Origin: Daphnia carinata
Lineage: Eukaryota > Arthropoda > Branchiopoda > Diplostraca > Daphniidae
Direction: 5' to 3'
Length of the DNA: 64,000 bases
Assembly: GCF_022539665.2 (NCBI RefSeq)
Contig: NC_081337.1
Coordinates: 11,463,768 to 11,527,767, forward strand
Shown here: in pieces, positions 41,858 to 54,539 of the stretch
Numbering within the stretch: the stretch's first letter is position 1
Layout of the letters: each line of letters begins with the position of its first letter
Translations under genes and position numbers: made by a program
The notes under the pieces: generated by a model
Seen by the model: the letters and a program-made list of their open reading frames with translations, nothing else
What the model was told of the DNA's origin: nothing
Databases searched by the model: none

Positions 41858-43516
41858 ATGAGATTACTCTTGTCATCTCACTCATCTGGGTCTGAGTCAG
41901 AGTATGAGAGCGATACTCACGATACAAAAAATGAGGTAATTATATCAACTTTGCCCATTTATTCCACGATACTGCACTTGCATCTTCAGCATAATGTACC
42001 TAATATATCCTTTCTGTATATGATTTCAGGTCTCACCCACAGTCTCTAATAGACCTAGTGTCAAATACAAGAAGGGATCGAGTGGTAAAAAAAAGAATAG
42101 CCAATGTATGAAAAAGAAAACTTCTGCAATGCCAGAGTTTTCAGACTGGCTTGAGAAAACGTTTAATACCTATCAGAAGTGTTACTTGGCTTGATTTGAA
42201 ACGTGTGTAAGACCAATAGTAAATCTGAACAGCAGAAACATTGCCACACTACTAGATATAAGCGTTTCAAGCAAGTTTTAGAAGAAAACGCAGTTTTACG
42301 AGAAAAATTAGATTTATATCTGAATTGTTCCACTGAGAAGCAAACCATTATTTTGGAAGTCAAGGCAAGCCTTCTACGAATGAGTCTTTCTCGAGACGTT
42401 TCCTTGCTGCAACTTGCAATATCAAAACAGAAGTGTGGAAATATTATTAAATTAGGTAAGTTATAAATTGAAGTACTTGAATAACAAATGTTTGATTTTC
42501 ATTCATTTGAATTCAGGTTTAGGAAAACATTTCAAAATGGAGGTTTCAAAAGACCTTGAGAACCGTTTTATTTTCCGTTGTTATGGACGAAACAACTGAT
42601 GTTAGTGTTCAAAAACAGTTGGCGGTGATGGTGGAGTATTACTATGTTACTAAAGACAAGACAATAATTGAACTACTTCATCTTGTTCATTGTGAAGATG
42701 GCAAAGCATCAACTCTTTGCAAGAATTAGATTCATTTGTTAGATGAACGCGACATTCCATTGCAGAGGTATGCGTTATTTATTTATTTATTTATTTAGAA
42801 TGCTAACTAAACGAAAATTTTCCTATACATTTCAGATTAGTAGGCTACGGTGCAGATACCTGCAATACCATGTTTGGCATCCACCAATCTGTTATCTCCT
42901 TGCTGAAAACCAAACTTCCTCAACTTCTAACAGTAAGCAAATGCTCCTGTAACTTGTCGTATGTCTGTGCAAGCTATGCTTGCAAAAAGTTGACTAAAAT
43001 TCTGGAAACCGGTCTGAATTGGCTGTTCAATCAATTTTCATTTCAAAAAGCGCTGGCAGAAGGAATACTTTGTTTAAATTTCAGAAATACACTAATATTG
43101 AACCTCATGCTATCGACAGAACGGCTGAGACTTGTTGGTTGTCTCTCGAAGCAGCGGTGAATCGGATTCTGAAGCAGTTACCACCATTAAAGCTGTACTT
43201 GACTGACGTAGTTAGCGAATCAAAGGATGACGAAGGTTGTGAAAACCTTTAGATTTCACAAATGTTGAACAATCCCACGATGAGGCCGTATTTAGAATTT
43301 ATGTCTTATGCTCTTCATTTCATAAACGAATTCAACACCGTGTTTCAAGCCAAATCTCCTCTGTTGTATACCCTAAGAAATAGAGTACGTAATCTGATTT
43401 GTGATTTTGCAAATAACTTCATGGAAGTATCTTATGTAAGAGAAACCGAACCGCTAAAGCTTAATCCTTCTTTGGAGGAGCACTACATTCCTGTTGAGCA
43501 TGTTTATTTTGGTTAG
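41858..43516 (+). pseudogene. hAT transposase relic (DUF4371-type)
   Basis: Plus-strand pieces: an acidic Ser-rich N-terminus (SSGSESEYESDTHD, 41858 on), a helical segment with LEENAVLREKLDLYL (42203-42466), and the catalytic-core start SVVMDETTDVSVQKQLAVMV (about 42575-42635) with GYGADTCNTMFGIHQSV (about 42840-42900). Next come KCSCNLSYVCASYACKKL and, after a shift, FQKYTNIEPHAIDRTAETCW. It ends with LRNRVRNLICDFANNFMEV (to 43516). The DE(S/T)TDVS motif and the CHS-like block are typical of hAT proteins with a DUF4371 domain. No TIR or TSD was located. Confidence 0.75.
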
Positions 43517-43869
43517 TAAATATTTTCCCATTGAATTGCTTCGTTTGGATATGTCATTTTTTTATGTTACATGTATTTTAGCGGAAGAGACCTTGACATA
43601 GACTGACTTGTGCGATGGGGATATACGGCAAATTTTTAAAATGTAATGCGTTCATTAAATTATGGAAGGAGAATTAAGGAATAAAAAATAGTTAATAAAA
43701 ATAGTAAGAATGGCATGCTTGTGCTTGTACGTGTTTATCTAAAGCCAAAATAAAATTTTTACAGTTTTTAAGTTTCGGGACATAAAGAATATGTTCCGAA
43801 ATTTATATACTGCTAGGCTTTTCAGAAAGTAACAGGGATCTTTCTGGGGATTTTTAAAAATAGGAATTT
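43517..43869. other. No gene recognised
   Basis: AT-rich spacer between the hAT relic and the Gypsy relic. Confidence 0.5.
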
Positions 43870-45400
43870 GTGTCCCCAATCTGGCAACGTTCTAGGGATA
43901 CCACTTTATGGAAAGTGGAAACACTGTGTAGTGCAGCAAGATCGGGCTGGATCGAATGGCTACCAGTGCCTCCCAGAAGGTCCTGTTATCCCAAAACATC
44001 TTAAGAAGAGTTTTCTTCGTCCTCTGAATATGACGCTCTACTATTCCATTGGACTGTGCATATTTTTGGTTCGACGTCACATTGGCTCACTTGTCGCTTG
44101 GCGAAGAAAGCGCGTATTTCAACACACTCCAAATGAGATCCGTTATCAGTCTCCAGCTCTTCAGGTATACCGAAGTCTAAGAATATGCGGTCTAACTCGT
44201 CAATGACGGCCGCCGCCACAGTACTTCGGAGTTCGAATGCGCACGGCCACTTGCTGTATGCATCGACAACGAGCAGAAATTCAGCCTCTTTGTGTTTTCA
44301 AAGTTCAGCTGATACCATCTGAAACGGATGCACGGGAAGCCTAACCGGATATAAAGGTAGGGTTGGGTGGCGATATCGTCGTAAGGGAGCACGGCTAAGC
44401 GTGTCAGCGATGAAAAGTTTTCCCCAGTTTATAGACAAGTTGAAAATTGAAAATCAAAGTGCTGCAGTTGAAGGCGAAGGCGTTGATTGCGTGGATAGCA
44501 ATGTGCAACAGATTTGCCTAAAAATCCAACTAACGGCTTGTGGTCAATCTCCACAACGATTCTGACCGTAGACATACTGTAGAAAGTGTTCCAACCCAAA
44601 GTAAACTGTTAAAAGTTCTTTTCCATTTGGAAATACCTTTTGTGGATATCTGTAAGTAATGTCGATGAGAAGGCCATCGGCTGATCACTTTGAAGCAAGA
44701 CAGCCCTAACAGCAATTGACGCTACGTCCACTGACACCACAACTGGAAGCGAACTGTCTACAAACGAAGTGAGGCAATAACGACATGGCTGCCTTTAAGT
44801 TTTTGAAGACCGCCTTGTGGGGCTCCGCCCAACACAGAAAACATCCCTTTTCAGTAGATCCCGAAGAGGACAGGTCAGAACAGCCAAATTAGCACGAAAT
44901 TTAACCAAATACGTCAAGTTGGTCCATTAGCCGAATAAGATCTTGAAGTGTTGACGGGTCCGACATTTTAACAATAGCTTTAACTTTGACAGGTTCAGGT
45001 TTCAGAATACTTTAACCAATGACATGTCTAAGCCACGGAAGGTATATTTCCAGCGACTTCAGGGGAAAGGTAAGGCGAAGATAGCGAAAATGATTTCTCG
45101 GTGTTGCCATGGCGCACAGATAAGACGCTGCGGGAGATCAAGGAATTTGATAAAATCAGGATGCAACGTCTAGACTAGAAAGGAATCTAGCCTTACAAAT
45201 CTTGCTGTACAGGTGTCATACTGTCGGGACGGTAAAGTGGTGTCGTTGAATTGCCTTATTAGGTTCCGACGGATCTATACATATACGGATACGGTCTCCA
45301 TCGGGCTTGCCCACAACCATCATACTGTTGACCCACTCAGGTTATTCAGTTCACCACCAAATTCAGATGTGTAGTATTCAATTTCCATATCCATTAATTC
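43870..45400 (-). pseudogene. Gypsy pol relic (RT, RNase H, integrase)
   Basis: Minus strand, 5' to 3': RT block EWVNSMMVVGKPDGDRIRIC (about 45280-45340). Then a connection segment and RNase H (AFSSTLLTDIHKRYFQMEKE, VYFGLEHFLQYVYGQ; 44560-44680). Last comes an integrase core (VIDELDRIFLDFGIPEELET, DNGSHL; 44130-44210) continuing as SNGIVERHIQRTKKTLL (about 44000-44060). Frames change repeatedly. No gag, protease or LTR was recognised nearby. It is a different family from the Gypsy at 2729-4245. Confidence 0.8.
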
Positions 45401-48400
45401 AAGCTCTCATCGTCGGAAGACAATAAATTTTCTATAATTAATGTCATTAGCAAATCTCCTGGAACCTCAACATTTTCAATGCCTGTCATTGTTTGTTTGT
45501 TTGCAATCAAATGCGTCTGCACGCACCCAGTGAAAAAGTGTGTTTCAATGGACCAAAAATGGGCAATGCCCAGCTAGTGCATGACGTCATGGCTAGTTTT
45601 CTGACTTCCCTAACCCTACTCTCCAGGGAATCCATTGAAAATTGACATAAAGTTTAGTTAAGGCTGTTAAAGGTTTAAAGGTTCTCAGGATGCTAAACAG
45701 CAACTCGCGAGTGTCATCTCAAAATGGCAGCGAATAGTGGAAAAATTGCTAAAGGAAGCGACATTTATCATCAAAAATTCACAGTAAACATTCTATAAAT
45801 ATAAAAATATCTTAACAATACTGGCACCAGTCAACTCATGCACAGAACAATGGAATTAATGAATGTCGGACTGTAGAATATTCACAAAGAAATTGGCTGC
45901 ATTTTGGCAACGTTGCGACAATCTCGGAAAAAGAGCTACCACTGCGTTTCTTGTCGTTTCCTGAATTAACACTTCCAGTTAACGCTTTGGGGACTTTCGT
46001 CGAACTGAAGAAACATTTTTGGAACAAGAATTTTTCGGAATTGAAGAAAAATATTTGGTAGACGAATTTTTCGGATATTACAGCAAGTTTAATTAAATAA
46101 TTCGTAGAATATCTACTGAAACTCATTTTCGTTCAACAGATTCGCTTTCTTCGGCGCTATAATTTCACCACACCACACAATTCAGAATCCATAATATTGA
46201 ACCATTTGACAAAGAAAAGCTTTGGAACAAATATTACATGAACTGACGCGACTACTGAAAACGTTCCAAAAACGAGATTTCATTCGCATAGGAACAAATT
46301 TGAAGTTATTTGTGGTAAGTCAGTTTCGAAAATTCACTGGAGATATGAAGTTAATCCTCTCTTTATTTCAAAAAGTGATCGTGTTGAATCTCAAACGGAA
46401 GAAGCAAACATACAGGTTCAAGCTGGTTTACACTCTTGGATTAAGAAAACAATTACAAATGAGGCACCACAAAACGACGAAAAGTTAGTGAATCATTAAA
46501 AAATCCAATGAACATAACATTTGCTTAAGCGAGTCTAGTGGTTTATTTGTTTAATCTGATTATGGTATATAAAACCGCCTGCTCCATTTTCCGCTTGTAC
46601 GGATTAGTTATTCTACGGAATATTGCGGGAGATGGCGTGAGTGCTGTTCAATTTAATGAGATAAGGGCTTAATTTTTATAGTTAAATTATTCTTATGATG
46701 TAGCACTCATTTACTAGTCGGGAGGTTATATGTGCTGATAAAGATGGCCCTGCTTGGCGTTCAAGGACTCCAAGGACCGCGGGACCTCAATGAATCTTGC
46801 CTGGCTATGAATCTTGTTTAGCAGATCGTTTGATGAACTTAGTTCATAAATTTTCTTTGGTTTATGTTGATGATGATTATATTTGGTGATTTACATGGCC
46901 CTGGATTCATTGGCACAAGTCTCTCCCAGGAACAGGAACCCGACGAACCCAAAAAATTCCTCGGCGATCCAGACTTCAAATAATAGTGAAATACAAAACA
47001 TTTTTCTTTTTCTATCCCTACTCTTTCAACCTATAAAAAATATATAAATTTACTTTCTTCCTCTCCTTCTTCGAGCAACGTCGATTTTGCTACATGTCAC
47101 AATCATTCCGATTCTATTCTAAATCGAGTCAAATTTTTCCCGAACAGAGTAAGCTTTTTGCAAGAATTGGGACTGTATCGGAAAGTTCTCGGTATGGTTT
47201 TGGAAGGAAATTGGACCATTTTAGAAGTTCCTACGGAATTCCCATTCGGAATGCCAAAAGCAAGCCAATAGCATGACTTATGTTGGCTAGGAAAATCTTC
47301 TTCCTTCTGTGCTATCTTTGTAATTAACTACATGGCACATATCAAGATGTGGGTATACAACAAGGTGATGGTGGCGGCTTTACCAAACTTGAGGCGAAAC
47401 ACCAACTGGTTCGAATGCAGACCTATTGTTGTTCTCTATCAATGACCGCAGGTAAAGAGACTACTCCTGTAAACAAGCTCAGTCCTTTATAATACACACA
47501 TGTTGTAACGATGTTATAAATCGTAGCTTTGTAATCGCCTTAAACCCTTTGGGGTAGGCAAGTCATAGACGAATATCCGGAAGGGTTCCGTAAAAATCAT
47601 TTCCGGGTCTGACACAAGATTGCCGTCGATCCTGCATTAGTAAAACGTAAGTTTTGCGTTGGCAGAAAATTAATATGGTAGAACGGGAAGTTCCTATTTA
47701 GATATAATTTTGGTTCCCGGTCTAGTCCTTGTATGGTTATGGTATAATTTATGTAGCAGTGATTGTGTTTATGTCGAAGGTGGTGGTTTGAAACCTATAC
47801 TTTGCTGTTCCCGTGTGGCTATTTTTGCTTGTGGTTGGGATCTGATTTGTTAATCTTCGGCGCTGTGAACACAGATTATCAGAATGAAGAATAATTATTA
47901 AGATCAAACGGTGGCCTAATCGCTTCAACCCTGTTAAAAATACTAGGATATCCCTAACTTGTGCAAGTGTGCCTTACAATATATATGTATACATTTTTTA
48001 AATCACTATTATTCTGGGATGTCCAAATGGCAACTAATATGCCTGTAGCTGACCCAAGTCTCATTGCTGCCACCTAGTCCAACATTTGTAGTAACTACAA
48101 AGACTTATCGTCTGATTTCGACTTAATTAGTTTACAATTGACATATAGTAATACTCCTATAACATGAATTTTGTTTTATATCTAGGATGAAAAAAAATTG
48201 ATCGGCGTTGGCAGCCCATAACAATATTTAGTTATTTGTTGAAGGGAGCTACTAAAACTGAGTATACTGTATGCCCGTTAAAAACTGATATTTATTTTGA
48301 AAGAAGTATTGCGATGCAATGAATGTAGCAATGTAAAAGTATCGCGAAAAGTTAAAAGTATTTATGTATAGATAACTATATGATGTCGAACGATAGCTTA

Positions 48401-49671
48401 ACAAATTTTGGTTTTTGATGTCCCTCTTCAACTCAAAATTTGTGACATTAAAAAAATTTAATGTGCGTGAAATACTCTGTCACCTACGGTGCTGATCTCA
48501 TACAGGTGCTGTAAGATACTTGTGCCTGCCTGTCTTTATCGTGGAAAGATGGCGTGCCCCTTGTGAGTCAGTATTCAGTCAATAGTACAATAGCATTCCA
48601 CAGTATTCTTAATGGCCGTTTAAGTAAGTCACCTCAATCTTTTGATTCCCCTTTTCCCGTATTTATCTCCCCTCTTAGAAATGCATCCAACGTCAATTCC
48701 CAAGCAATCACCCTGTTTATATCATTAAAACCGCCCTCGTTTCATCTCTCTCTCTCTTTGCCACTCTTACGTGCACGAAGAGTGCTGCACATAATCAATA
48801 TTAAATACAAATCTTTATTTTTCTACAATTTTGTTTGGCTTCAGCATTTTCCCTAAGATATAAAATTCAAAAATGTGGCAGAGATAAGGAAAGGAACAGA
48901 AGTCACCCCTCCGGCAAGTGAAATAAATAAACAATTCACTGTGTATAAAATACGAAGTTATAGAGACAAACTGGTAAGTACAGGAAAAGTCATCTGTGGG
49001 TAGGATATATAACTAGTAAGTGTTTCCTTTTCTAACTAGAGGTAGAGTAAGTTTGGCGCTAAGCCACAATAACTTAGGTTGGGAATTTTAATTTATATTT
49101 TAATTCTTGTCATCTTTTTCTAATGCCCACGTGATAGAAAATGTCTGTAATAAGCAAGATGTAACCCTCCACCACCTGCTATGGCCGTTATCAACTCTAT
49201 CGACTAAGCGCATCTTATAATAAACCCATCTTAAAAAATGTCACACCTGACAATTTAAGAACGATTCATATTATATCACAAAAATCTTTTAATTCTTGAA
49301 ACAGAGGAAATAATTGAATCGCTTCAATCTACATATGACATTATACCTGTGAACTGTTAGTTCTTGAAACGTTTCGCTACAGATATCCATACAACCTTTT
49401 GTTTTCCGGAAGAATATAAACGAAATATTTTAAAACCATTTATCAATCATTTTGCGTATTACGTGATTAAGAAGTTAAAGTCATCAACGGTGTTGCCTGT
49501 AAAATGAATCACCTTTGCCAAGTCTAGAACACGGTTGTCCTGCATGCTAATCGGAAACTGATTTCATAGGCCATCAAGTAGTAACAAGAATGTTACTTGC
49601 ATATAATAAACGCGATTAAACTTTCTTTCAGAAAATTCTTAGAATAAATAAGCTATATAATTTTAGAAGAA
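45401..49671. other. Long stretch without recognisable genes
   Basis: Only frames below about 100 codons are present and none resembles a known family. Examples are minus 45836-46126 (SEKF-rich repeats), plus 46222-46488 and plus 48554-48856. TATA-like boxes occur at about 46563-46571 (tggtatataaaacc) and 47030-47048 without associated ORFs. A short ctctctctctc microsatellite lies near 48748-48758. Confidence 0.5.
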
Positions 49672-49875
49672 ATGGCGTCAAATCAAGTCAAACCAACTGT
49701 CGGAAATTCCGACGGCCGACACAGTTCGATGGGACGGTGGAGGTATAGACAGGGAGGCAATAGAAGCCCGGGCACTCGGGACCGAGGTGTCGGTAGCCGG
49801 GGTAAGTCCAACACTAGGCGGAAACTAGTCAGGAATTCCTGGCCGTTGACGAAGATGGCATTGACTAAAACTTAA
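49672..49875 (+). CDS. Small basic Gly/Arg-rich ORF, unidentified
   Basis: A 67-codon frame with a favourable start context (agaaATGGCG). It is rich in Gly, Arg and Ser. A second frame over the same bases is also open and looks protein-like (IPTADTVRWDGGGIDREAI). It is GC-richer than its surroundings, like the BEL/Pao C element just downstream, to which it may belong. Confidence 0.25.
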   Translation: MASNQVKPTVGNSDGRHSSMGRWRYRQGGNRSPGTRDRGVGSRGKSNTRRKLVRNSWPLTKMALTKT

Positions 49876-50055
49876 CGGAACTTCACCAGGATTAGTCCGG
49901 CGAATCTTTTTTTAGGAGGCCGGTAACCAACAGAGTGATATTGAAATGTGCTGTCTTCTTCTACGTATTTGTAGAGCGGTCTCTGTCGAGAGACGTCGAA
50001 AGTGAGTAGTAAAAACCATCTTAACTGGAGCCAGTTTTACCCAGAGGAAGGAAGA

Positions 50056-50703
50056 TGTTGGTTATATAAAGGTCAGCTTCGGCTGACTTAAATACACACT
50101 AAGTTTTCACCGAAGCTCCCGGTGTCGGCTCTTCATTCCTACTGGTAAATCGCCCATCACACTTGTCTCTTCTATCTGTGCCCGTTCTGTTGCTGCCCGT
50201 CGCTTCTAGCCATCAATTTCTGCCCGGCTGGAATCATCTCCTGTCAAGTCACTACCACCCGTAGCCTTCGGCCGTCATTCTCTTCCCGATTTCGAAGGAT
50301 CCTATTGAGCGGTCCTGCCCGTCGGTCGGAGCCCTGTTAGCCCTAACCGTCGCCGTAGCTGCTGTTCTACTCCGGGGGCACCACTGCATCCTTGCAAGTA
50401 ATTTACATTTATTATTCGTGTCCGTCTTGTTGCTCGCGCCAAGTGTCCGCGGCAATAACCGTTGCACAACACAGGAAATTCTTGTTGTAACCCGATAAAG
50501 GTTTCAGCGACAGTACACTCAAAATTAAGTCGCATCGGTGCAAATTTTCCCGCCAGGTACAACACGCTAGGCTCCCAAGGACCTCACGCCACCACTTCAC
50601 GCTGAGTCGGAAGTTTCCGACACTTGGCATTTGTACCAAGAAGCATTTCCCAAATTGGTCCTTAGAACAAAACATAATATTAAACTCCACGTACATTATT
50701 CTA
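50056..50703 (+). repeat. LTR-like leader of BEL/Pao C
   Basis: TGTTGG at 50056 is followed at once by tatataaa (50063-50070), as in a 5' LTR U3/R. A possible primer-binding site ttggtccttagaac lies near 50656. With no second LTR in the window the boundaries are inferred. Confidence 0.45.
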
Positions 50704-51281
50704 GTGTCGGACAGCATATTAAACCAACACCAGCAAGCGGTCTTCGCCCGATTCCAACACCTATTAGACACAGCAGCTAGGGCCTATGAGCTCTGGAGGC
50801 AGTTAGGAAAAACGATACCCAAAGGCGAGTTCAGGAAGCTGCGCATCCCCGAGCCTTTCCCTGAACAACGCTCGTCCTGGCTGGTGGAGAAAAAGAATAG
50901 GTCTAGCCCCTATATTAGGCCGATATCTCCGCCTTTGGATTCGGAGGCCAATTCCTGAGTGATCAGGAGAGAGCACAGCTAGCGGCTTTAACCAAGGTCA
51001 GGGAATCACATTCATCATTAATAGCAGCAGCCCAGAAAGCAGCGAAGGAGGCCGAGGCGCACGCGCGGTTTCTGCTAGAAACAAGCAAGCTAAGGCGAGA
51101 TAAGAAGAAGATCCAAAGACGGCAGCAAGCATTGGAGAGGACGATGGGCATAATAGAGTTGCGTCCCGCCACACTCCAAGTACCTCTCCCGGCAGCTACC
51201 CCAACGGCGTTAGTCAGGGAGATAAAGGACTTCGTGGTCCCTCGACCCGGGTCCTCGAAGGAACCGGCACCAGCCTAGAAT
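50704..51281 (+). CDS. Coiled-coil leader ORF upstream of gag
   Basis: Frame 50704-50958 (MSDSILNQHQQAVFARFQHL) stops at TGA. A second frame from about 50950 continues to TAG 51281 with a long Ala/Glu/Lys/Arg-rich helix (AAKEAEAHARFLLETSKLRR) and a Pro-rich end. Together they make about 190 aa if the stop is a late mutation. This is probably an N-terminal part of gag or an additional BEL ORF. No domain was recognised. Confidence 0.45.
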
Positions 51282-51290
51282 GCGAAGTCA

Positions 51291-51689
51291 ATGGCAGCAG
51301 AAACACCTAAGAAGTGGAAGAAAATTTTACCAGCAGACAGGCTGAGTAAACAGCTGGTGAAGCGACTGGCGAGAACAGGACTCGTTCGACGAAGACGAGA
51401 TCTTGAAGTCACCATACTCGGCCTGATAATTGTTTACTTACTGTTTGTAAATTTGTATACCTCGGTTGTTGAAAATACAAAAAAAATTAAAAACACGCAA
51501 ACCCTTTTTTCCATTAAAAAAAATGGCAGGTCCGACAAGGAAAACAAGGCAAGCGGCCGCCTGTTCAGAGGGGCTGGAGGAATACAGCATGGAAGAAAGG
51601 ATATCAGTGATAGACGTCAAATTCAAGGAGATAGCCCAGTCTTTTCGGTTAAACCAAAACTGCCAGAGCGGTATACACAGGCGCATTGA
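51291..51689 (+). CDS. Small basic ORF with a predicted membrane segment
   Basis: A 132-codon ATG frame overlapping the start of gag in another frame. Residues 1-37 are strongly basic. Residues about 40-60 (VTILGLIIVYLLFVNLYTSV) form a single hydrophobic stretch long enough to span a membrane. The rest, which overlaps gag, is unremarkable. It may be an extra ORF or a chance frame over degenerate leader sequence. It is not an obvious envelope protein. Confidence 0.35.
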   Translation: MAAETPKKWKKILPADRLSKQLVKRLARTGLVRRRRDLEVTILGLIIVYLLFVNLYTSVVENTKKIKNTQTLFSIKKNGRSDKENKASGRLFRGAGGIQHGRKDISDRRQIQGDSPVFSVKPKLPERYTQAH

Positions 51690-53040
51690 CATATTAAAGA
51701 AAAAATTCGAGGAGCTTACAGTGAGCATAGGAAAGAGACGCAAGGAGTTAGAAGGAAACATTGCGAGCCAGGGAGATATTGAAGAGAAACTGGCCGCAAT
51801 CACAGAGATGGTAAAGCAAATTGACGCAAGGAGCTGTGGGGAACCGAATTCAGCGACAGAACTGATGGAAAAGGCCCGACAGAACCTATCTTGGGAAGAG
51901 CAGATCCCATAGTGGAAGATAGTGTGGGGGCGGAAATATAGACGATGGTAGAGAAAACAATTGAAGGCGGTATGCCAGAGTTGGAGAATAGCCCAATAAG
52001 GCGTCAAGGGCCGATTCTTCTGTAAGCACGTGGCACGAGTTATTAGAAGACCGGGGAACTAATAAAAAAAGAGTTGAAAGAAGACATGGTTTTGGTGGGC
52101 GCAGACGCCGAAAACAAGGAAAAATATATGGATAGAGCATAAGCAAGATGGGCGGAGATAGTATCAATAAATGAGAAGCTGGTCTCAGTCTCTACGGCGG
52201 TCGAGAAGGTCGAAGACAGAGAAATGGAGGACAAGCTAAGGGAGAAAAACAGGAAGAACGAGGTTCAGTCGTCGGTAGTAAGAACGGCCTTGCCGCTACC
52301 GACATTTAACGGAGAGATCACGGCCGGGAAAGGCTGGTGGTCGATGTGGGCAGCATACGCCACTGACACGAGGATAACAGAGGTGGAGAAATTTCAATAT
52401 CTGCGGATAAGCCAGAAAGGCAAGGCCGCAGAGTTAATATCACACTTACCTTTCGATGAACATCAATACTGAGCAGCCATGGAGAAGTTGAAAAAGCGTT
52501 TCGAAGACCAGGAGAAAAATAAGTATCGTTGCAGTGAGACTAGGGGATGCAGCGACGACAGAACAGCTCCATAAGGTGTATGATGGGCTAACGAACGCCA
52601 AACTGGCACTCGTCAGCCTCAAAGTTGATTTGGGCGGCTATGGTGCATGCATAGCTGGGGATTTGTTAAAGTGGATCGACGGAGACCAACCTATGTTGGA
52701 GGCAATTCTCAAAGAATTGGATAGAAAAATCCGACTCAGAGAAATGGAAGAGGGCACGTCGGGCAGGCCACAACACACACAGCACACGGGAATAGAACCT
52801 CAAGAGAGAGGAGGACGGATGACGCCGCCGAGTCATATCCATCATAGATGCACGGCGAATACACCGGAAGCCAGACGAGCAATATGTGAACGGGAAAATC
52901 GGTGTCTGAAATGCCTGGGCAGATCACATCGCACGGAGCATTGCGTAGCAAAAGTGCCCTATAGGACCTGTGGCAGTATAGATCATAGTCCCGCGCTATG
53001 TCTGTCAAGGCAGAGGCAATATGGGGCAACACAGATCTGA
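51523..53040 (+). pseudogene. BEL/Pao C gag
   Basis: Begins at ATG 51523 (MAGPTRKTRQAAACSEG) with coiled-coil helices (RIDILKKKFEELTVSIGKRR) to a TAG at 51912. The DUF1759 core follows at 52224-52472 (ALPLPTFNGEITAGKGWWSM, KFQYLRISQKGKAAELISHL). Another frame from 52534 holds LTNAKLALVSLKVDLGGYG and a zinc knuckle C-x2-C-x4-H-x4-C (CLKCLGRSHRTEHC). A second knuckle has its first Cys replaced by Tyr (YRTCGSIDHSPALC). Multiple stops are present. Confidence 0.85.
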
Positions 53041-53059
53041 ATCCCCGCAGAGACCAGCA

Positions 53060-53460
53060 AACAGAGCGGTAACGATAGACGCAAATGTGATCTGCGCGCA
53101 GGCAACGCCGATCGGACTGCCGACGTTCACAGCGTCCTTTCGGGGGTAAAATGGAAGCAAAGTGAAGGTGTTAGGACTGATAGACTCGGGGAGCGAAAGA
53201 ACGTTCATCACACGTCAAATCAGAAAATAGAAGCAGAAGATGAGGAAGAAGTGGAGTTGAAAGTAAGCACGTTCGGGTCAAGCGACGCGGTAAGCGACGT
53301 ACTGAAAACGTACATCGTATGGGGGGGGGGGGTACCCGAAAAAAGAGAGGAGATAAAAATTAGGGCTATGACCGTCAAGTACGTGGCGAAAGCAACCCCC
53401 AAAATCCAGTCAAAGTTAGCAAAAATCCTGACGGATCAAGGGGAGTAGATCGCAGACAGA
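53060..53460 (+). pseudogene. BEL/Pao C aspartic protease
   Basis: The catalytic LIDSGSERTFIT is encoded at about 53177-53212. A following frame, 53251-53448, includes a run of G at 53322-53332 (IVWGGGVPEK). The frame changes between the two parts. The G-run is a likely site of replication slippage or sequencing error. Confidence 0.75.
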
Positions 53461-53639
53461 AGGCACTATGAGGCCGACAATAAAAATTAATTCGACCTGA
53501 TAATAGGCTTCGGCTATTATTGGCAGATTTTGAAGCATCAGACGAGACAAGGGCCGTACCACTCAGTGGTGGGCGCCAGTAAATTGGGCTGGATAATTTT
53601 TGGCGCTCCCACGTCGAATGGACGGAGCGAGGTGTCAGC

Positions 53640-54530
53640 AAACGCGATTGCTCATGCCGACGGAAGAAAAGCGATGGCATACTAAAAGGAGCTCTTGGCC
53701 CTGAAGCATATGGGAATAACGGCCCAAGAGCTAGAGGACCCGGGGTTCCTGAATACATACCAGACAACGATAAAGAAAGACAAAACGGGCAGATACGAGG
53801 TATTATTCCCGTTTAAAAATAACAGAAGGTCGATGGAAGCGAACAAGAACATAGCATTGATCAGGTTAACAGGGCTTCTGAAAGAAATGAAACGGGAAGA
53901 CAAGATAGCTTACCACTAAGTTTTTCAGCAGTACCTCGAGAGAGGTTACATCGAAGTAGCGGATAAAAATTAGTCGGGAGTGTGCACATATCTGACGCAC
54001 AGACCGGTAATAAAAGGCAAGCGACGACAAAGATCAAGCCGGTTTTCGACGGTTCGGCTCACCAGCAGAATAGCCCTCGCCTAAACGATCTGTCGGAGAC
54101 TGGGCCTTACTTGAACTCGGAACTCCTGGCGGTTCTTCTGTGGTTCAGGTAGAAAAAAATAGCGTGGATAGCGGACATCACGCAGGCATTCCTCCAGATA
54201 GAGATCCAGGAAGGACACGGGAAAATAGTCCGATTCATATGAGTAGAGGACCCCAGGCAAGAACACTTGGGGTTGGTAGAATACAGGTGGAAGAGAATAC
54301 CTTTCGGGCTCTCGAGTAGCCCGTTTATACTTCGGGCAGTCACCTTGAAATGCTTGGATGAGCACAAAGATGGTTGCCCGGGGTTAGTCGAACAGTTACG
54401 GGCCCAATTATATATGGACGACTGGTTTGGGGGAGCAGGCACTATCCCTCAAGCAGTCGAAATAATAACTCAGGCCCAAAAACTATTCGACATCAGCAAA
54501 GATGGAATTGAGAACGTGGACGACGAATAG
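53640..54530 (+). pseudogene. BEL/Pao C reverse transcriptase
   Basis: 53695-53919 is the RT lead-in (NTYQTTIKKDKTGRYEVLFP). From about 54040 the palm follows: VFDGSAHQQNSP, IAWIADITQAFLQIEIQEGH in mixed frames, then 54267-54530 with RIPFGLSSSPFILRAVTLKC and the catalytic YMDD at 54411-54422. The active-site motif is intact although the surrounding frame is interrupted by stops. This is the only BEL copy here that keeps it. Confidence 0.88.
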
Positions 54531-54539
54531 CGCGGAACA

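Noticed and set aside
45550-45600. Palindromes gggcaatgccc and atgacgtcat
   Set aside because: The second is a CRE-like site, but single short palindromes with no gene nearby are expected by chance.
47405-47425. ggttcgaatgcag, resembling a tRNA T-loop
   Set aside because: No matching A-box, acceptor stem or cloverleaf could be formed around it.
53322-53332. G-runs here and near 27395 and 38135, and the C-run near 35500, as regulatory G-quadruplex sites
   Set aside because: Single homopolymer runs in dead TE copies. Slippage or sequencing artefact is the simpler explanation.
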